From the NCBI GenBank assembly GCA_003342895.1, contig PTFA01000038.1, forward strand, positions 1,054,001 through 1,118,000: DNA of 64,000 nucleotides. The letters are read 5' to 3'. The DNA comes from Casuarius casuarius (taxonomy: Eukaryota; Chordata; Aves; Casuariiformes; Casuariidae). The position numbers and the translations under genes were made by a program. Shown one piece after another: positions 12,614 to 27,600 of the stretch (positions within the stretch are counted from its first letter, which is position 1; each line of letters starts with the position of its first letter). The notes below the pieces were generated by a model. The model saw only the letters and a program-made list of their open reading frames with translations, was not told where the DNA came from and made no database searches.

Positions 12614-15600
12614 CCTGGACAGACAATTATTAAGGATTTTATCCACACAATAGTAGTCCAGAGAGTGTCTTTCCTTCATGTCTAAACACATGCCTTAGCT
12701 CTGCCTGGGGCTGCACCTGTCTTGGAAAAATATAATACTGTCTTCATGTCTGTTAATTTCCCAGGCTTTCTGCTGAGATTTCCAGCACTTTTTTCTGTTA
12801 TTACTGTTTGTGACAACAGTCTACGACTTAAATACTTGTTCATGAGCAGACTAAGATGGCCAGAGTATGTAACTGGAACTTTTCCCCTTTTTAGTTACCC
12901 CCAAGCTGAGCTAGCTGCACACCAGCAGTCTGTAGTTGAGAAGCTTTTTATGACTTTCGCTTCCTGTTTATTCACTGTCTTGTTTATTATCTTGTTTATA
13001 TTGTTTATTGCATATGTTTATATGTCTAATGTTTATTGCTATTATTATTGATTATTGTTTAATCACATCTGCATTCTATTTTAATTCCATTCTTAATTTT
13101 AGTTTCCCAAGCAATCCAAATTTCAGTTCTGTATCTCCAGACTTTGGGGACAGAATCTCGGTTTTCAAACTTCTTGATTTGTCTATTTAACATGGGAAGA
13201 AAGGATGTTTTTTCCTTTTAGGAAACTGGATGGGTCAGATATGATGAAACAAGTGAACAGAAATAAAAAGGAAGAGAGAGCTCTATATGGAAAATACTAA
13301 CCCAACGGAAAATGTTTGAAAACATTATGCACATTTTAACTTGGCAATTAAAAGATGGGATCCACAGTGAATACTACATTCATGTGTCTAGCTAGCTTGG
13401 GCCATTTTCTTTTCATTCCAGTTTTACTTAATAGCTTCATAAGGGTAACGCCTGATTTACAGCAGTGTAAGATGCTTAATAATTCTGCCACATTTCCTCC
13501 CATAGTTTAGTAAAAGAATCGGTGCTTCAAAACATCCCAGAATACAAAGTGGAGGATGTAATAACAATGGAAATAGAAGTTAAAGGTTCAACAGAATCAT
13601 TTCAGCTTCTTCTGGAACCATATGCCATTATCATCCCTGGAGAAAGTTTTATTGGTGTAAATGTGAGAAAACCGTTTAAGGTTTGTTCGCTTTTGACTTC
13701 ACTGTTACCATGTGCTTTGTGTCGCTGGATGTCATAGGTGTTATTAGAAGACAGGAGACAATCCACGTTACTTCAGGTTTTTAAAATATTTTTAAAGGAG
13801 GCCATGACTACAGGAGGAGCTGCACTAAAAGCCCACAGCAGGCCTCCTTAGCCCTACACTCCAGGCAGCAGGCTTTGTTCTTTTCTCTTCTCTCAAGGGT
13901 GATACCCGAGATTTCAGCCCTTCTTAAATGATTTTCTGAGTCACAAACCTGTTGCTTATCATTTTGTCATTCCTGTAGTGCAAGAGCTTTCCACCTGGGA
14001 GGAATAGCCAGCGGTTGAATAAATCACTTCATAACAGAGGCACTGTCTGTTCAAAGGGCTACAGCAAGCAGACAAAAGGGTCAAAGCTACAAAAGTCATA
14101 TATGCCTGCAACTTAGCAGACCTCCTTCTGTTTTTTTCCTTGCTGGTTCAGATAATTTCTGATTGCCCATTACAGAACAGAGTCCTGCTGCAACTGTCCA
14201 CTTACTCCTGCTCTTCAGTATAGACAGGGATCCTTTTGATCTTAGACTCACCTGGGAAGAACAGGCTTCGTAGCAAGAGCCAGGCATGAAGACATTTCCC
14301 CATTACTGGTTTTCCCATTTTTTCCTTAAAGATATTTAGTTTCGTGCTTACTCTTCCTAAAACTTCTTTATCAACTTAAGGCAGCCATTTCAGGAACCCG
14401 GTAGACCTATGCATGTGCTGTAGGTAATTAAATCACATTCCTTTTTTTTTTTTTTAATCTTAAGAAGGTAGAAAGTTGAAATGTGTTTAGAGAAATGTTC
14501 TGCAGAGGGCAAAGTTATTTTCTGTGATGAAGAAATAATATCTGAATAGATCTGAAGAGCAGGCCAAAGAGTTCCAGAACTTGCATCTCCCTTTCAAACA
14601 CATTTGAAACACATAAACACCTTTCAAACACATAAGGCTGCTCTCAAAAGGAGGATTTGAAGTTTAAGCTTTGAAGGTCTGTTTCATTTTGATAAAATGT
14701 GGAAAATAAACCTCAAAGGTGTCAAATATTATGAAGTCTTCCTTGGAAAGAATGGCTAATGGCTAACTCTTCAAGTTTCAGGAAACACCAAATACTAGTG
14801 TGACAGTAGTCACTGAGGTTCATCTGACTAAATGTAGTTCTTTCAGCATAGTTATCCGTGTCTGAGCTACCTGCTCTGGGCTCTCCTGGTCTCTGGAGAT
14901 CCAGTCAGCAGCATCCGGGATGTGATTCATGTCATCCTAAAGCCTAAAATGGCTCAGAGGAATTGCTCCCAGCATGGCCTAATTGGCTTTATTGGCAGTA
15001 AAGAGAATCTTAGGAGCTGAGATCAGATGTAGAGCTCTCACCGATACTGCAGATATCTGAAATCTGATCAGATGAATCCTGCTTCTTGTTGTCCCTGTTT
15101 CAGATAGCAGAGGAGAAAGGAAAGGGAGGCTACAGCATATTATGAAAAAACAGTAGGTAGTTCACAACACTGGGTTGGTACTGTTCAAGTCAGAGATTAG
15201 ATGAGGTTTTGTGCCTCCCCATTCTTACTGTACTCACTTTATTCAAGATTATCAGATATCTGACATGTTGGAGCTAGACTGGAGATACATTAATTTGTCC
15301 TAGTGCTTTGTGGTGATCAGGACATGGCTAGTGTTTGCAAAGTTGTGTATATGGTCATGAGACTTAATACCTAGTTTGCAGTGCGTCAGTGCTTTCAGCA
15401 AATTGACATGTCGTTATGAAAGTTTAAAGTGCATTATTTAGCTCATCGATTTTAATTGTTTTAGATGTGGAATAACAGCAAATCGTCAATCAAGTATACA
15501 TGGGAGAAAATCATCGCATGCGATATAGTGGAAGTTGAACCTTATACTGGATTCATAGGTAAAGTTTCTGTGACTTGCAAGTATCAGTTAATGATAAAAA

Positions 15601-18600
15601 TATTTAAATTGGCACCAGCAGAAGAGAAAAGTCCTAGAGCACTATAATGCATGTCACAAAATAGGACCTGACCCCAGCGCACTGGAGTCGGTGGGAGACC
15701 TACGTTGGCTCCAGGAGCTTCAGTAACAGACTTATAGCAGGTTGTTTCTTTTCAAGAGTTTGGGGCAGAACTCTGAACTTTTCTATTCTAGATATGACTG
15801 AATGCTGTGAATTTGAGCTGGCAATTACTGGAGGCAAACCTGGCTGTGTCAGCCATAACCTGCATTGTAAAATCGAACACTCTTCAGAGCCAGTGGTACT
15901 GCATGTTGAGGCTGCTTTTAAGGTGAGTGACCACTTCCGTGTTGCAGGATGACTAGCTGCAGGGCCTGGCTATTGACCGCATAAAGGTTTTTGCCTCTTG
16001 AAGGCCTCGCAAATCTAGGACATTTACAAATAGAAGGTGTTTTTACTGTTTAGTAACTATTAAGGCAATGTTGATACTGTCGTGACCATAACAATTTTCC
16101 TGTATTACATGCAATACGTTTGCCTTCTGCCATTTTATGTAAAGTCAGACATTAATCTTAGCTAATGTATGCTTTTTTAATCAGGCATTTTTGGCAGAGA
16201 TGTCCGTTTTGACATCTGTTTCCTGGTGTCCTAGGGTCCACTTCTTTCTATCAATATTCCATCGCTCCAGTTAGGTTTGATTAAGTGGGGTGACAGCGTG
16301 TTAAGAACCTTTGAGATTCAAAATCTGTGTCAGCTGCCAGCACGGTGGAGAATGCAAGAAAGCCGGGCTTGTCTAGCTGAAAGGAATGAAGAGGTAAGTG
16401 ACGACCATAACTGGCTATACTCTCCCTTTAGATATTTCTTTCTCATTTTTAGCAGCTGTAATGTTCATTCCAGAGATCAGAAATTCTAATTTATGTGACT
16501 TATTATGAAATTGGTTCTGCACAGTTCCGTAAATGCACAAGTTCTTTTGAAATGAAATACTGCCTTGCAATTTTTCTGTGCTTCCATTTCTTACAAGTCT
16601 CCTGCCAGCCTGATCCAGAGAGATATGGAGTATTTCTTTTATGATATTTCAGCTGCCACTGGTACTAGTGAGGGGGTAGGACTTTATCAGAACGGAGGCT
16701 GCTCAGCCCTCTTCCCACGCTTGCATAGAAGAATCTCAGCACATACTGAATTGGGCCTTTTGGCTTTGAACAATAGCACTGAAAAATGCAAGTGTGTCCC
16801 CAAAATAACTTCTTACCACAATCAATACTAAAACTATAGTTTCTTATTTTCCAGATTATGATGTATCAAATATAATCCATTTCTGTCCTTCGCCTGAGAG
16901 CTCATTCCATCATTTCATACGAAATAAGTAGAGCAGTTTGGAGTTAATGCTGGTGGCAAAGAACTGACTCAGAGCTGACATCTGCAGCCAGTAGCATATT
17001 CCTAAATACTTTGCTTTATTATTTTTGTTATTATTATTTTATTTTGATTATTTCTGGCACATGGTGGGCTCTGCAGCTAGGTTTCTCTTTGGTGTTATGC
17101 ATTAAAGGGAAGTGAGGAAATCTGGACTCTGGGATAAGTGCTTTTTGTTGTAATGAAAGGTCAAATTCTGCCTGTAGGCATCTTCACATGATTGCCCGTG
17201 CAGGCAATTGAGTTTACTCGTTTCATGGCAAAATTGGTCTAAACAGTGTACAGAAGTTCTGTTTTTCCAGACAGACTGTGTAAGTATTGCAACTGAAAGA
17301 GGAACTTAAGTAGGAACTTCTTCTTGACCGTCTCAGGAGATGGAAGCTCACAGGAAGTTTTACTGTATTCTCATGAGTTGCTCAGATTTTCTTTTCTTTT
17401 TTTTTTTTTTTAAAAACACATCATGCAGGTATTTCACTAACTTTGTGTGAAAGTTGATGGCAAAAAAGAGAGGATTTATGAATGGTGGTTATGGCAGCCT
17501 TGCAGAACAGTCGTGTGCGTGTGTCTGCCTGTCCCTTTCCCCTCAGGACAGTTATGGTCGGAAGTGCCTGATTAGGGATAGGGGTGTCCTGTAGTAAAAC
17601 CTGTCTTTTCAGCCCTCAAGCCCTTCTTTCTCCCTTCCTTATTCCTCTGTTGCCTGATACTCCCAACACTCCTCATGATCCCAGAGAGATTTTAGAGACA
17701 TATTCCCTTCAGTTTATCATCCCAGAGTCCCACTCCTGCCCCAATAAAGATCAGCGATCAAGTCTGATCCCACTCACGCTCTTGGTTTCCTTCTTATCCT
17801 TCTGTCCAAGAATCTCCCCAACTCATGACACTCTGCAGAGCTGCCACTCAGCCCCTCTCTTGAGAGAAGAGCCTGCTGCTGACCTCTCATCTGTCTGTTT
17901 CCTCTCCGTCTCATAGGTATCTCCCTTTACCATTCATCCATCTGCTGGAGAAATACCTCCTTTGGGTTTATGCAATGTCTCAGTTCAGTTCACGCCGTTG
18001 CTGTGTCAGCGTCTCCAGACAGTATTAGAACTAGAGGTCGAAAATGGAGAAGGAAGGTAAGGGGAAAAAGTAGTGTTTTGTTTTGTTTTCCCTGAGGTTC
18101 ATGTGTGATTTTCACTTTAGGTAGTTTTATCTGCTAAAATAAAAATATGTAGCAGAAACTCAAAGTCGGATTGTATAACCTATCAATGAACTACCCAAAC
18201 ACAAATATTGCTAGATAAACATAACCATCATTCTTTCCAGCATGCTGTTGTATGTCTAGCACATTTCATTAACAATAACAATAGACCATCTGTGTGTTTA
18301 TTTCCAGTCATCTTCCTGTTTTTGTTGAAGTTCAGACCCCCCAAGCATGTCTGATGTCCAGTCATCTAGTAATCACTGAAATTTATACTGGAGTTCCTGC
18401 CAAAGCAACCATCAAACTTTTTAACCAGACACTGCTGCCAGCAAAATACTTATGGGGAAAGGTAAATGCCTTTCTACTAAATGAAGGATACAGCAGGGAC
18501 AGATATTGTAATTTCTGTCAAAAGAGAAACGTATCCGGTGTGCCCTTTGAGCAGTGATTCCTATTTACTGGATTATGAGCAGGATTTAGATACATCTTTT

Positions 18601-21600
18601 CTCCAAAGCGTGAGCCTTTACGAGAAGATTAACTACCAGTTGATGTTAATATGCTCTTANTGTCTGTCGATCATACCCGGGAGAGTAGGTGGGTGGAGAT
18701 TTGAGGGAAACAGGATATAAGCTACCAGCATATTAAACAAAGTATCATGACAGTTCAGGATTTGCATTTAATTTGGTAGAACAAAGAGACAATGGTGCTT
18801 TTGAATTTTAAGTGTCTAAATTATGATTAAATTCCACATTATGAGTGGAATTCAGCTCACAGATTAAGACACCTAAATTTAATGTCTGTATGCAAGCTGC
18901 TGTGTGAACTCTCTTTTTAGTCAATAGAAATCTGGGGAAGAAGTCAGTCACCAGAATATAGGTGTCTAGTGTCATTTTGGATGCTGTAGGGTGTTCTTCC
19001 TGACTTCCAGATGTCACTCAAGAAGCGTGGTCTTTTGTAAGCCCTGTCACACCAGCCAACTAAACGTGTATGGCTTAGATACCCTATGTGCCTGTGTTTA
19101 GGAAACCGAATCCTACCCTATCTATAGACAACAGAGTCCAGAGAACTATTCAGCTCACCGTAAAATGGATGCCCATTTTGGTTCGCAGAATACTCTCCAG
19201 AGCATACTGACTGCATGTCCGTTGGCTACAGTGGAAGATTTGATGCCCAAGTCGTATATATACACATACACTTAGGTGACTGAATCCCACTATCAGTGCT
19301 TTAGTCCTTCAGATCCACTCTGAGATCCACTTAGGGTTCAGTTCAGTTGCCCACATAAAATCATTCAGCACTATTTGACATGTCCTAAGGTGCTCAAGGC
19401 ATCCTAACAGGGCTTGCAGACGTGATATAAGACCTGTGGGAAAAACTTCTGGAGCATCTGGAGGCCAGGAAGGGTATCTACAGCATTTCAAATGGTATCT
19501 GATGTCTCTGTGTGAGCTGCTGAGTTTAGCCNCTGGATTCGTGTCACTTAGACAAGCTGCCAATACCAGGCTTGTCTCTGTAGGCCACCTCTGTAGTCAG
19601 CGGAGAGAGACAGGGCACCCCTAGGACCCAGCTCTGCTGTCAGGCAGATTGACCCAACCCTGGAAAAGCTTGTCCCTCTTTTGTGACTGTGAAGGAGTCT
19701 ACAGCACCTCTGCTCCCAGTTCAGATGCCTCAGTGGAGCACTGCAAGTCATTGGGAATGGATCTAGGGAGGAGTATCTAACCAACCATGGGGGAATTGTA
19801 AGGCAAGCCTCATCTCAACAAACTGTATGTGTTGCTACCTGAAAGTGCCCTCAACCTTTGAATAGTGTAGTCCTCTTCAACCTGAAGAGAAAATATGGAA
19901 GAGTCAGGAGTTAATGAACTAACAGAGTTAACTGAATGCCTGTCCTCTCTGTTTGGTAGCTCATTGGAAGTCAGGCAGCTTTCTGCTCTGCCACTGTCTC
20001 CCCGGCCAGTGGCACCTTAGGCCCAAATGAAGAAAAAGAATTGTGCATAGAGATAACAGCCAACATCATGGTAAGTTTAAAAACGGATGCAATTTCATCA
20101 AAACAACAACACTGGCATTATTATTGCACTTCCATCTGGCAAAAGAAGCATTTTTATGTACAAAATACAGTGCTCCTTTTCATACAATGTGTCTGAATTT
20201 GCTTGTCTTAGAGATAACTGAAGGCAAAAATGAAACTAGTCCACATGGCATGCAATTTTGTGCTCTGCCTCTTTGTTTCACAACTATTACTTCTTTCTTG
20301 GATGCCTGTTTAATTACTCTTAATGTTTATTACTTTTCTTACAGCATACAGATCCTCACTTNTATGATATTCCCAAATGAAATGTAGCAGATTGGCACAT
20401 ATATAGTACACATTTGGTTTTCTGAATGCCATTGGTCTCATGACATTTTAGTAATGGAAATCACAGACGAAAAGGGGATGGTGGGACTGCAAAGTTAAAA
20501 AGCCCTGAAGACTGTAGATCACAGAGCTCCCAGACTGCAGGAATTCAGCTATAGACTTTATGGGGGCACTCAAAAATGTGATGTAAGGCATCTAAATGAT
20601 CTAAATCCCTATAAGTGAGGTGTATCAGTTCCCATTACAGTCACTGGAGATCTAGAAAAGTCCAACTTTAAACCCAGGTAGAAATAAAATCTTCTTTTTG
20701 GAAGATTATTTAAGCATGATTGAAAGTGCTTAATGCTTAGAGCTTCAACACTTGCAATGTAGAAAGCTTTGTGCTCTCATTAAATCTCAGGTGATACATA
20801 TAAGCTTTCAGTTATAAGTTTTGGCAAAGAGATGTTAGGATAAGGTAAAAAGGGAGAAAATCTGTAAGCAACAGAAGTATCTCCCAAACTGGGTAGATAC
20901 AACACCCAACTGCCTTTTTCCGGTAGCATAGGGATAAAATGACTAAGAAATTCCTGTGGTATGATATCTTTAACTCTGAAAAGAACATGCTAAATTGGTC
21001 ACCTTAGGGTATAACTGTAAATTTGTCTTCCTCCACTTATTGACTACCAGTGACTACTTTGTCATTCTAACTATTCTTGATGTACAGAAAGCTAAAGGAA
21101 CGGGTCAAAATCCGTATATAATTATACAACAGAATCCACTTGCACAAGCTTTTTTTATTTTCCAAAGAAGTGTGTCAAAAANCACTGATGGAACAGTTTT
21201 AGGTTTATAGACAGGTCTTGGTACAAAGCCAAGAAACATCCACAACTTTTTAACTTGTTATCTACTTCTAAGCAAATTCAGTAAAACTTTTCAAGTTTCT
21301 GCTGTGGTTCTGTTTTTAATCCAGTAAAATTTATATATGTTTTCTAAATAAATTTCTTAATGAGACTGTCTTTCCTCTGTGGCCTTTGCTCCANTCACAA
21401 GGAAGCATGATTCTTTTCCTATCAGGGTGAGCTGAAAGACCTTGTCCTTTCCTGTAGCATAGAAGANATGATTGAACCCCTCTTCCTGAGCATTTCCGGA
21501 GAAGTGAGAGGACTGCGGGTCAGCTACTCAATACCTTGTGAAAGTGGAGCTANCAGGTAAATCAAGGTGTTATTAAAATCATCCCCCCTACCTGTCTGTG

Positions 21601-24600
21601 AAACAGTTTTAATAGATGCAAAGTAGTCATCTATCTGTAGAGTACTCGCCTATGGCAAGATGTTCAGTTGGAGAAAAAACACCTAAAGAATGCCATTGGG
21701 AGAATAACGTTTGGTAAATTCACCTCTCTACTTCTATAGCAGCCTGATACAATATAGATCGGCTTCATACCAATAACAGTGTTTGGAGGAAAAAGAAAAA
21801 AAAAACTTTTCATGACAGCTCGAAGACCTTAAGCTCTTCAATATACATATCTCTTTGCAAGGTCTTAGTGCTGTCATTTCATAAAGTGGGGGAAACAGCT
21901 ATGGCACCATATCTTAAGGCAGATCACAGTAACACAGCCTAATTTTATGTCCAAACTAAGTGTTTCCATTTGTAAGCGCAGCACACGTTTTTACATGTGT
22001 CCTACTCTATGAAACCTAAGCAGATCTTTCTGTGTCTTCGGCTTCTGGATTAAATGAACAAAAATTACTTTTTCACAGAGCAAATAGACAGTGGAGGAAA
22101 AAAAATGTAAGCACACTGTTGTCTATGTGAACTTTATCCCTCCTCCTGCTACACATAGGCAGCAAGGACAATAAAAACATGCCGGANTCATTCACTGAAG
22201 GGGACTGTGTGAAGAGAAGGTACTGGGTTTGCACCATAACAAAATTTGGCATCTTGATAAGCTCAGGAGATGGCTGACAATGAGCACTACACCATTCTCA
22301 CCGTTGTTTAGCTGAAACAAATTAAAATTAATGCATGTGAGTTCATTAATTATTAAATAATAAATTAGCATGAAATTAACTGCACATCAGTAAAACTCAT
22401 GTTCATGTGCTGTGTCTCTTCTCCCATGTGCTCCTGGCACTTACAACCTGACAGGTGCTTGATACCTCTGTGTATAGAGAGCAGGAAAATTAATTTCTCA
22501 CTGCTAACAAAAGTGTGGGGCCTCTGCTGCTCATCACATGTTTCTGAGGAACAGCTATTCCCTGCAATGTCAAAAATTGGTAAATTGAACTCTTGGATGT
22601 GAATTTTAAACAACAGAATTATACCCAAGGTCACGTGTTTTGCACCATTAAGTTTTCTTGTTGCACCATTAGACCTGATGTTAAAGAAAGATGAATACAC
22701 TTCTCTTTGACNTGGTATTTTTTTTTTCTTATAATACATAGTATTTTAGAATATGCTTCATCTTTATACATNTTTATGTAAGTAAAAATGACTCCTTATT
22801 TCTAGGTCAGCATGTTATACAGTATAAAAGTTCTACAAAAAATAAATCCTTACAAGGACAGAAGTGAGAAAACGAAAAGCAGCAAATGATGATGACAAAA
22901 ATCTTAGGTTGTGTGGTCNTTTTACGCTAGTCATCACAAACACATTGCATATTGCACGCTTTCAAATCTATAGCATAAGAAAATGGGACTGAAGTTTTAA
23001 TACTAATGTAATTTCTTTTGACAGTGAGGAGAGACAAATACTACAGAGCCCAGGTGATCTTCTTTTGGACTTTGGATCTGAGGTTGCATTCAAAGACATA
23101 GTAAAGCGTCAGCTAATTCTTACCAATCACACTGGAATCAGTGCTCCATTCAGACTAGAAGCTGAGTATTTTACCAGCTATTCACTTGCTCCAGAACAAG
23201 GACTCTGCCCGTAAGTCTTGGCTTTCTACATAATGACTCAAATACTAACGTAGATCTGAATTAAAATTGAAATCAGGGTAGAGTGCTATTGTCTCTGTCG
23301 TAAGAACCACTTTCTGCAATACTCTAGTGGTTATTTTAAGATCTTACTGACTGTGATAATGAAATTTGCTGATGAGATTTCCTGCAGAAATGGGTAGCCG
23401 GCAATGCAAGGAGGAAAGATTTAGCTGGTGTAAATAGCAAAACACTACTTGTGCCAGTGGACGTAAATTGGTTTACACCAGCTCTGTTATGGTGGATTGT
23501 ANAGTGAGTCTTACAACTCTAATAGATTCACTTTTAAGGATGTTACTTTCAAAAAATATTTTGTAATAGTCCTCCTTTAAGCTTTAATGGGCACTGATCT
23601 AGGAGTCAAGCAGAGCCAGCTCTTATTTTAGCAGAGACCTGCTCATCTCACAGAATTGTCATACAGATCTTTTATTTTTTCAAGCTCCCCAAGCTACCTG
23701 GTGAAAAGGAGAGGGCCCATCACAAGACATGCAGCCAAAAGAGCACAGTCAGGTATGAGAATAGCTGTTTCTCCCCTCAGTGAAGAGAAGAAAAAGGCCG
23801 ACTAACTAGCATATTCAGCATTAAATGTACCAGTCAGGTACATCATCGCTGTTTCATTCTTCGAGTATCTGGTTAAGTCTACGCTGCCAAATAATTTGGT
23901 CTCCCAGGTCACTCTTGAGTTTGAATGTCCACATGACATAAACATTAGATCAATCCTAANCTTTTTTCTTTTTTTTAATAAATCAAGCATCTGAAACAAA
24001 GATGGATGGTTCTGGTCATAGTTCACTCCCAGGACCACTCCCAGCACACAGTATGGACAATACTGCATAAGATCTGGCTCTNTCCTTCCTGCACAGTCCT
24101 CCGATGCTACTGCAGCAGGCTTTGCTCCCTCAAACCCTTTTGTATACCCTCCTCACTGTGAAAAGCTGCAGCACAGCCCACCCATCACTTCAGATATCTT
24201 ATATTAAAAATAATAATGTTTGGAGCCACGTGGAATCCCAGGGGGAGGGGAGTCAGAGCAAAGTGCAATATAGTGTGGATCTGTCTTCTGTTTCCAAAAT
24301 AAATCTTGGACATACTGCTAGCTTGTCATAGTTTTTGGTGTCTGTTATGAAGGCAGAGCTTTTTCAGCTGTTAAATTAGTCCTTAAAATTTGAAAAAGTC
24401 TGGTCTGACAGATTCCATGCAAACCTATTGGTTTAAAAAATGATGTGACTCAGTGTGTGGAAAGGCTTTGCTCCTTGTAATTCATTCTTTGTATTGAAGA
24501 GCACACAGATGTAAACAGGCAGCTGCTAATAGAAAGATAACCAGTTAGCACAAATCCCAGCTTATTTTCCTCAAATTGAGGGTGTGTTTTCATGTAACCA

Positions 24601-27600
24601 ATTACTGCCCTGCATTTCCCAGAGAGTCCTGGCTCAGGCTGTTGGAAGGGAGTCATCTATGAAATAATCTCTGTAAGAACTGAGTCATGTAAAAAACAGA
24701 TTAAGACCCACTGCAGAAGGGAACTGGAATAAAAGTGATTTAAAAGTGCAGGCTGTGTAAGTGATTCCAGTTTCGTTGAAGCCTGTGGGGCTAGGCTGAT
24801 TAACACCAGCTANAGATCTGGTACTGTATTTTCTTTGAAAGACTAACTTTGTTCCATTTCCTAGAACTTTATCAAATGTTTCTTTGCTGTGCTCCTTCAG
24901 TGTTTGCAGCAGCAGTGCTGTCTCATGGGAAGGGAGTAGCTTTCCATATACAACCTTCCACAGGAACTCTGAAAGCCTTCCAGCAGCTAATCATAGAAAT
25001 AACAGCTTATAACAACATGTGGGGAGAGTACCGTGATGATCTTGTCTGTAAGGTAGGTGGGGCTTCGGTTTTAAGCGAAGCATTGCTATGGCAGGTTTGG
25101 CACCAATTATATTTCCCAAATTCCTTTCATTGCAATCTCCTTTCAAACGCATTTTCAGTTTGGTAGGATTTCAGTTAAAATTCAGAATAGAAATTTCCAG
25201 ACCTCTGAGAACATGTAACAATTGTTTGCTCTTACAGTGCATGTTTTAGCTTTGGGGTAACATGTTTCTCTCTTGGGAGCTTTTGTGCTTCTTTAAAATG
25301 ACTGGAACAGTTCTGATTTATAAAATCTGTTTGGTAACCAGCCAGTGCACTACTCTGCTTTACAAATACAATATACTGCCTTGTATGGAGCGGCCCCAGG
25401 GACGCAGATTAATGAATGAGGTATTGCATTCTCCTGCAGAGAAAAGTTTTCGTTAGCATATGACTTACGTGCTTTCAAGAGAAATCGGTCAAAATATTTG
25501 AAAATCCAATTGGGTTTCAAGACATAATTTTGTAACCCAGATACCAAAGCTTTGTTTTGATTCTAATAGCAAACATTCATTTTTAATAGGTGGGAGACTT
25601 GCAACCTACATTAATTCCTTTACNAATGACTGTGAAAGGCTGTCCAATTTTCCTGCAGATGACAGGACCACAAACAGAGCAGCCCATAATCAGGTATAGC
25701 CCAAAATACTGTCAGAGAAGTCTGACAGTTAAATACCACTGGACTATGGCCAACATACACAGCTGTGCCCATCTTTCTGTGGTGCAATGAGAAGTACAGC
25801 AAAGTGACTGTCAGAGAACAGTATCTGCCTCTATAACAACAATATATTTGCCTCTCCCAGTACGATTAGGAAAGGATCTGCGTACAAGTTTTCTCAGGTA
25901 TACCAGAAATCGCTCTTCTAGTCTTGCAATCCATAGGAGTTTCTATTCCTATTGATTTTGTGGGGATGGAAATGAGTAAATGGTGGCAGTCCTCCGCATC
26001 ATCCGCAGTACGGTTGGAAATCTGTCCACCTGGACATCTGCACCTGGAAATCTGTCTCTGACATGGGACACACAGTATAGCCNTTTGCTGCTTCTACCAG
26101 AGTCTTTCATAAAAGCTAACTTCACATGTGCACCCTCAAACATCTGAGGCAACTAANAAAATTGGAAGAAAGAGTCTGATTAAGTGAAACAACACTACTT
26201 CCCAGTATTGGCCATACCTTACCAGTGCAGCCAGATATGTTTCTGCTTTTAAACAAACCTTTAATGAAAAAAACATCTCAAACATTCACTTATTTTCTGC
26301 ATATACTAACAGCAAGGTTTCCCACCTCAGGTTTGGCACTCATGTCTCTGGAGGGTATCCTGTCTCCCGGAGTGTCCAGCTCAACAATCCCACTCCCTTT
26401 GGTAAGGCTGGCTTTTGTACAGCAAGCTTTGACATTGCATTGCACTACTTCTGGTAATGAAAACATAACAGCCCATTAACATGTTAATTAACATGTTAAT
26501 TGACCTTCTTGTTTCTTAATCAGGATGGTTGTTGTAAAGACAATAATAGTACAAAGGAGAATGTCTCAGCTGCTTTCTAGTTTAGCTAGTGCAGAGCAAT
26601 AGCGGATGCTGTCAGGTCTTTATCTGTATTTATCGTTATGGCGTTATGCATATTAGTCTGTTTCTGCAACAGCAAAGCAGGTGAGCTTCAGTCAGAGGGT
26701 AGTGGAAGAGTATAATTGACTTGATGTATTATTACTATGAAGGAGCAGCACATCCTATCCTGGAGTGTCTGGGTTTTCACTCTTTATTAAAAGGATGGAC
26801 ATTCAGGGTTTCCCATCCTGTTCCATGACACTCTTAAAGCACTAACCCTGCCAAGCAAATGTGCCATCTGCTTCTTAGTGGCATCATTTNGCTTTTCTCT
26901 GTTTAGTCTTTTTATCTCTGGGTCAGACTTTAAGCTCTTCAGAGCAAGGGTCAGACCANGCCACCAAACACATTTGCGTGACTAACAAAATATTCATAAT
27001 TTATTTTAATATTAATAAAAGTATAGTTTGGACCCTAGAGACTTGCCAAGCTGTAATAATGACATAGCACACATGATCGTAAGTAATCTGACTTCCCCTG
27101 GTCCTGAAGGGACCAACAAACATGGCAAAGCTTAAGATGTGCTCTAATATAAACCCGGTTGCTGGACAAGAAGTTTGTGACTTGATCTTCTGATTCTCCA
27201 GTCCCAGCAAAGCTATGAGTCTTCTGAATGACCAAAATTAATTGTCCTTTCTCCTTTTCAATTAGACATTCGCATGGACTGGGAAACTTACAATCAAGAG
27301 AAGGATGATAAAAAGCTGATAGATCTGTTGGTAGTCTGTGGAGACCCTTTTCCTCTTAAGGATGTAGACAAAAGTGAGACTGCATCAGCTGGTAGCAATT
27401 CAGAGTCAGAAATCGTGTTAAAGTTGGATCAAACCCCCATCCCCTGTGAAATCACTGCTTCAGCTTCGCAAACCACAGATGAGGTCAGCTATTAGTAGTC
27501 TGTTTTTTATATTGCTGCTGAGATACATGATGGGTTTCTTGGCATGAAAGGTTGAAAACAATAACATGCAAGACAACATGTAACTAAGATTTGGGTTGGT

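Noticed and set aside
14590..14640. Duplicate CTTTCAAACACAT words about 30 bp apart
   Set aside because: Two short copies only; too little to call a transposon or satellite.
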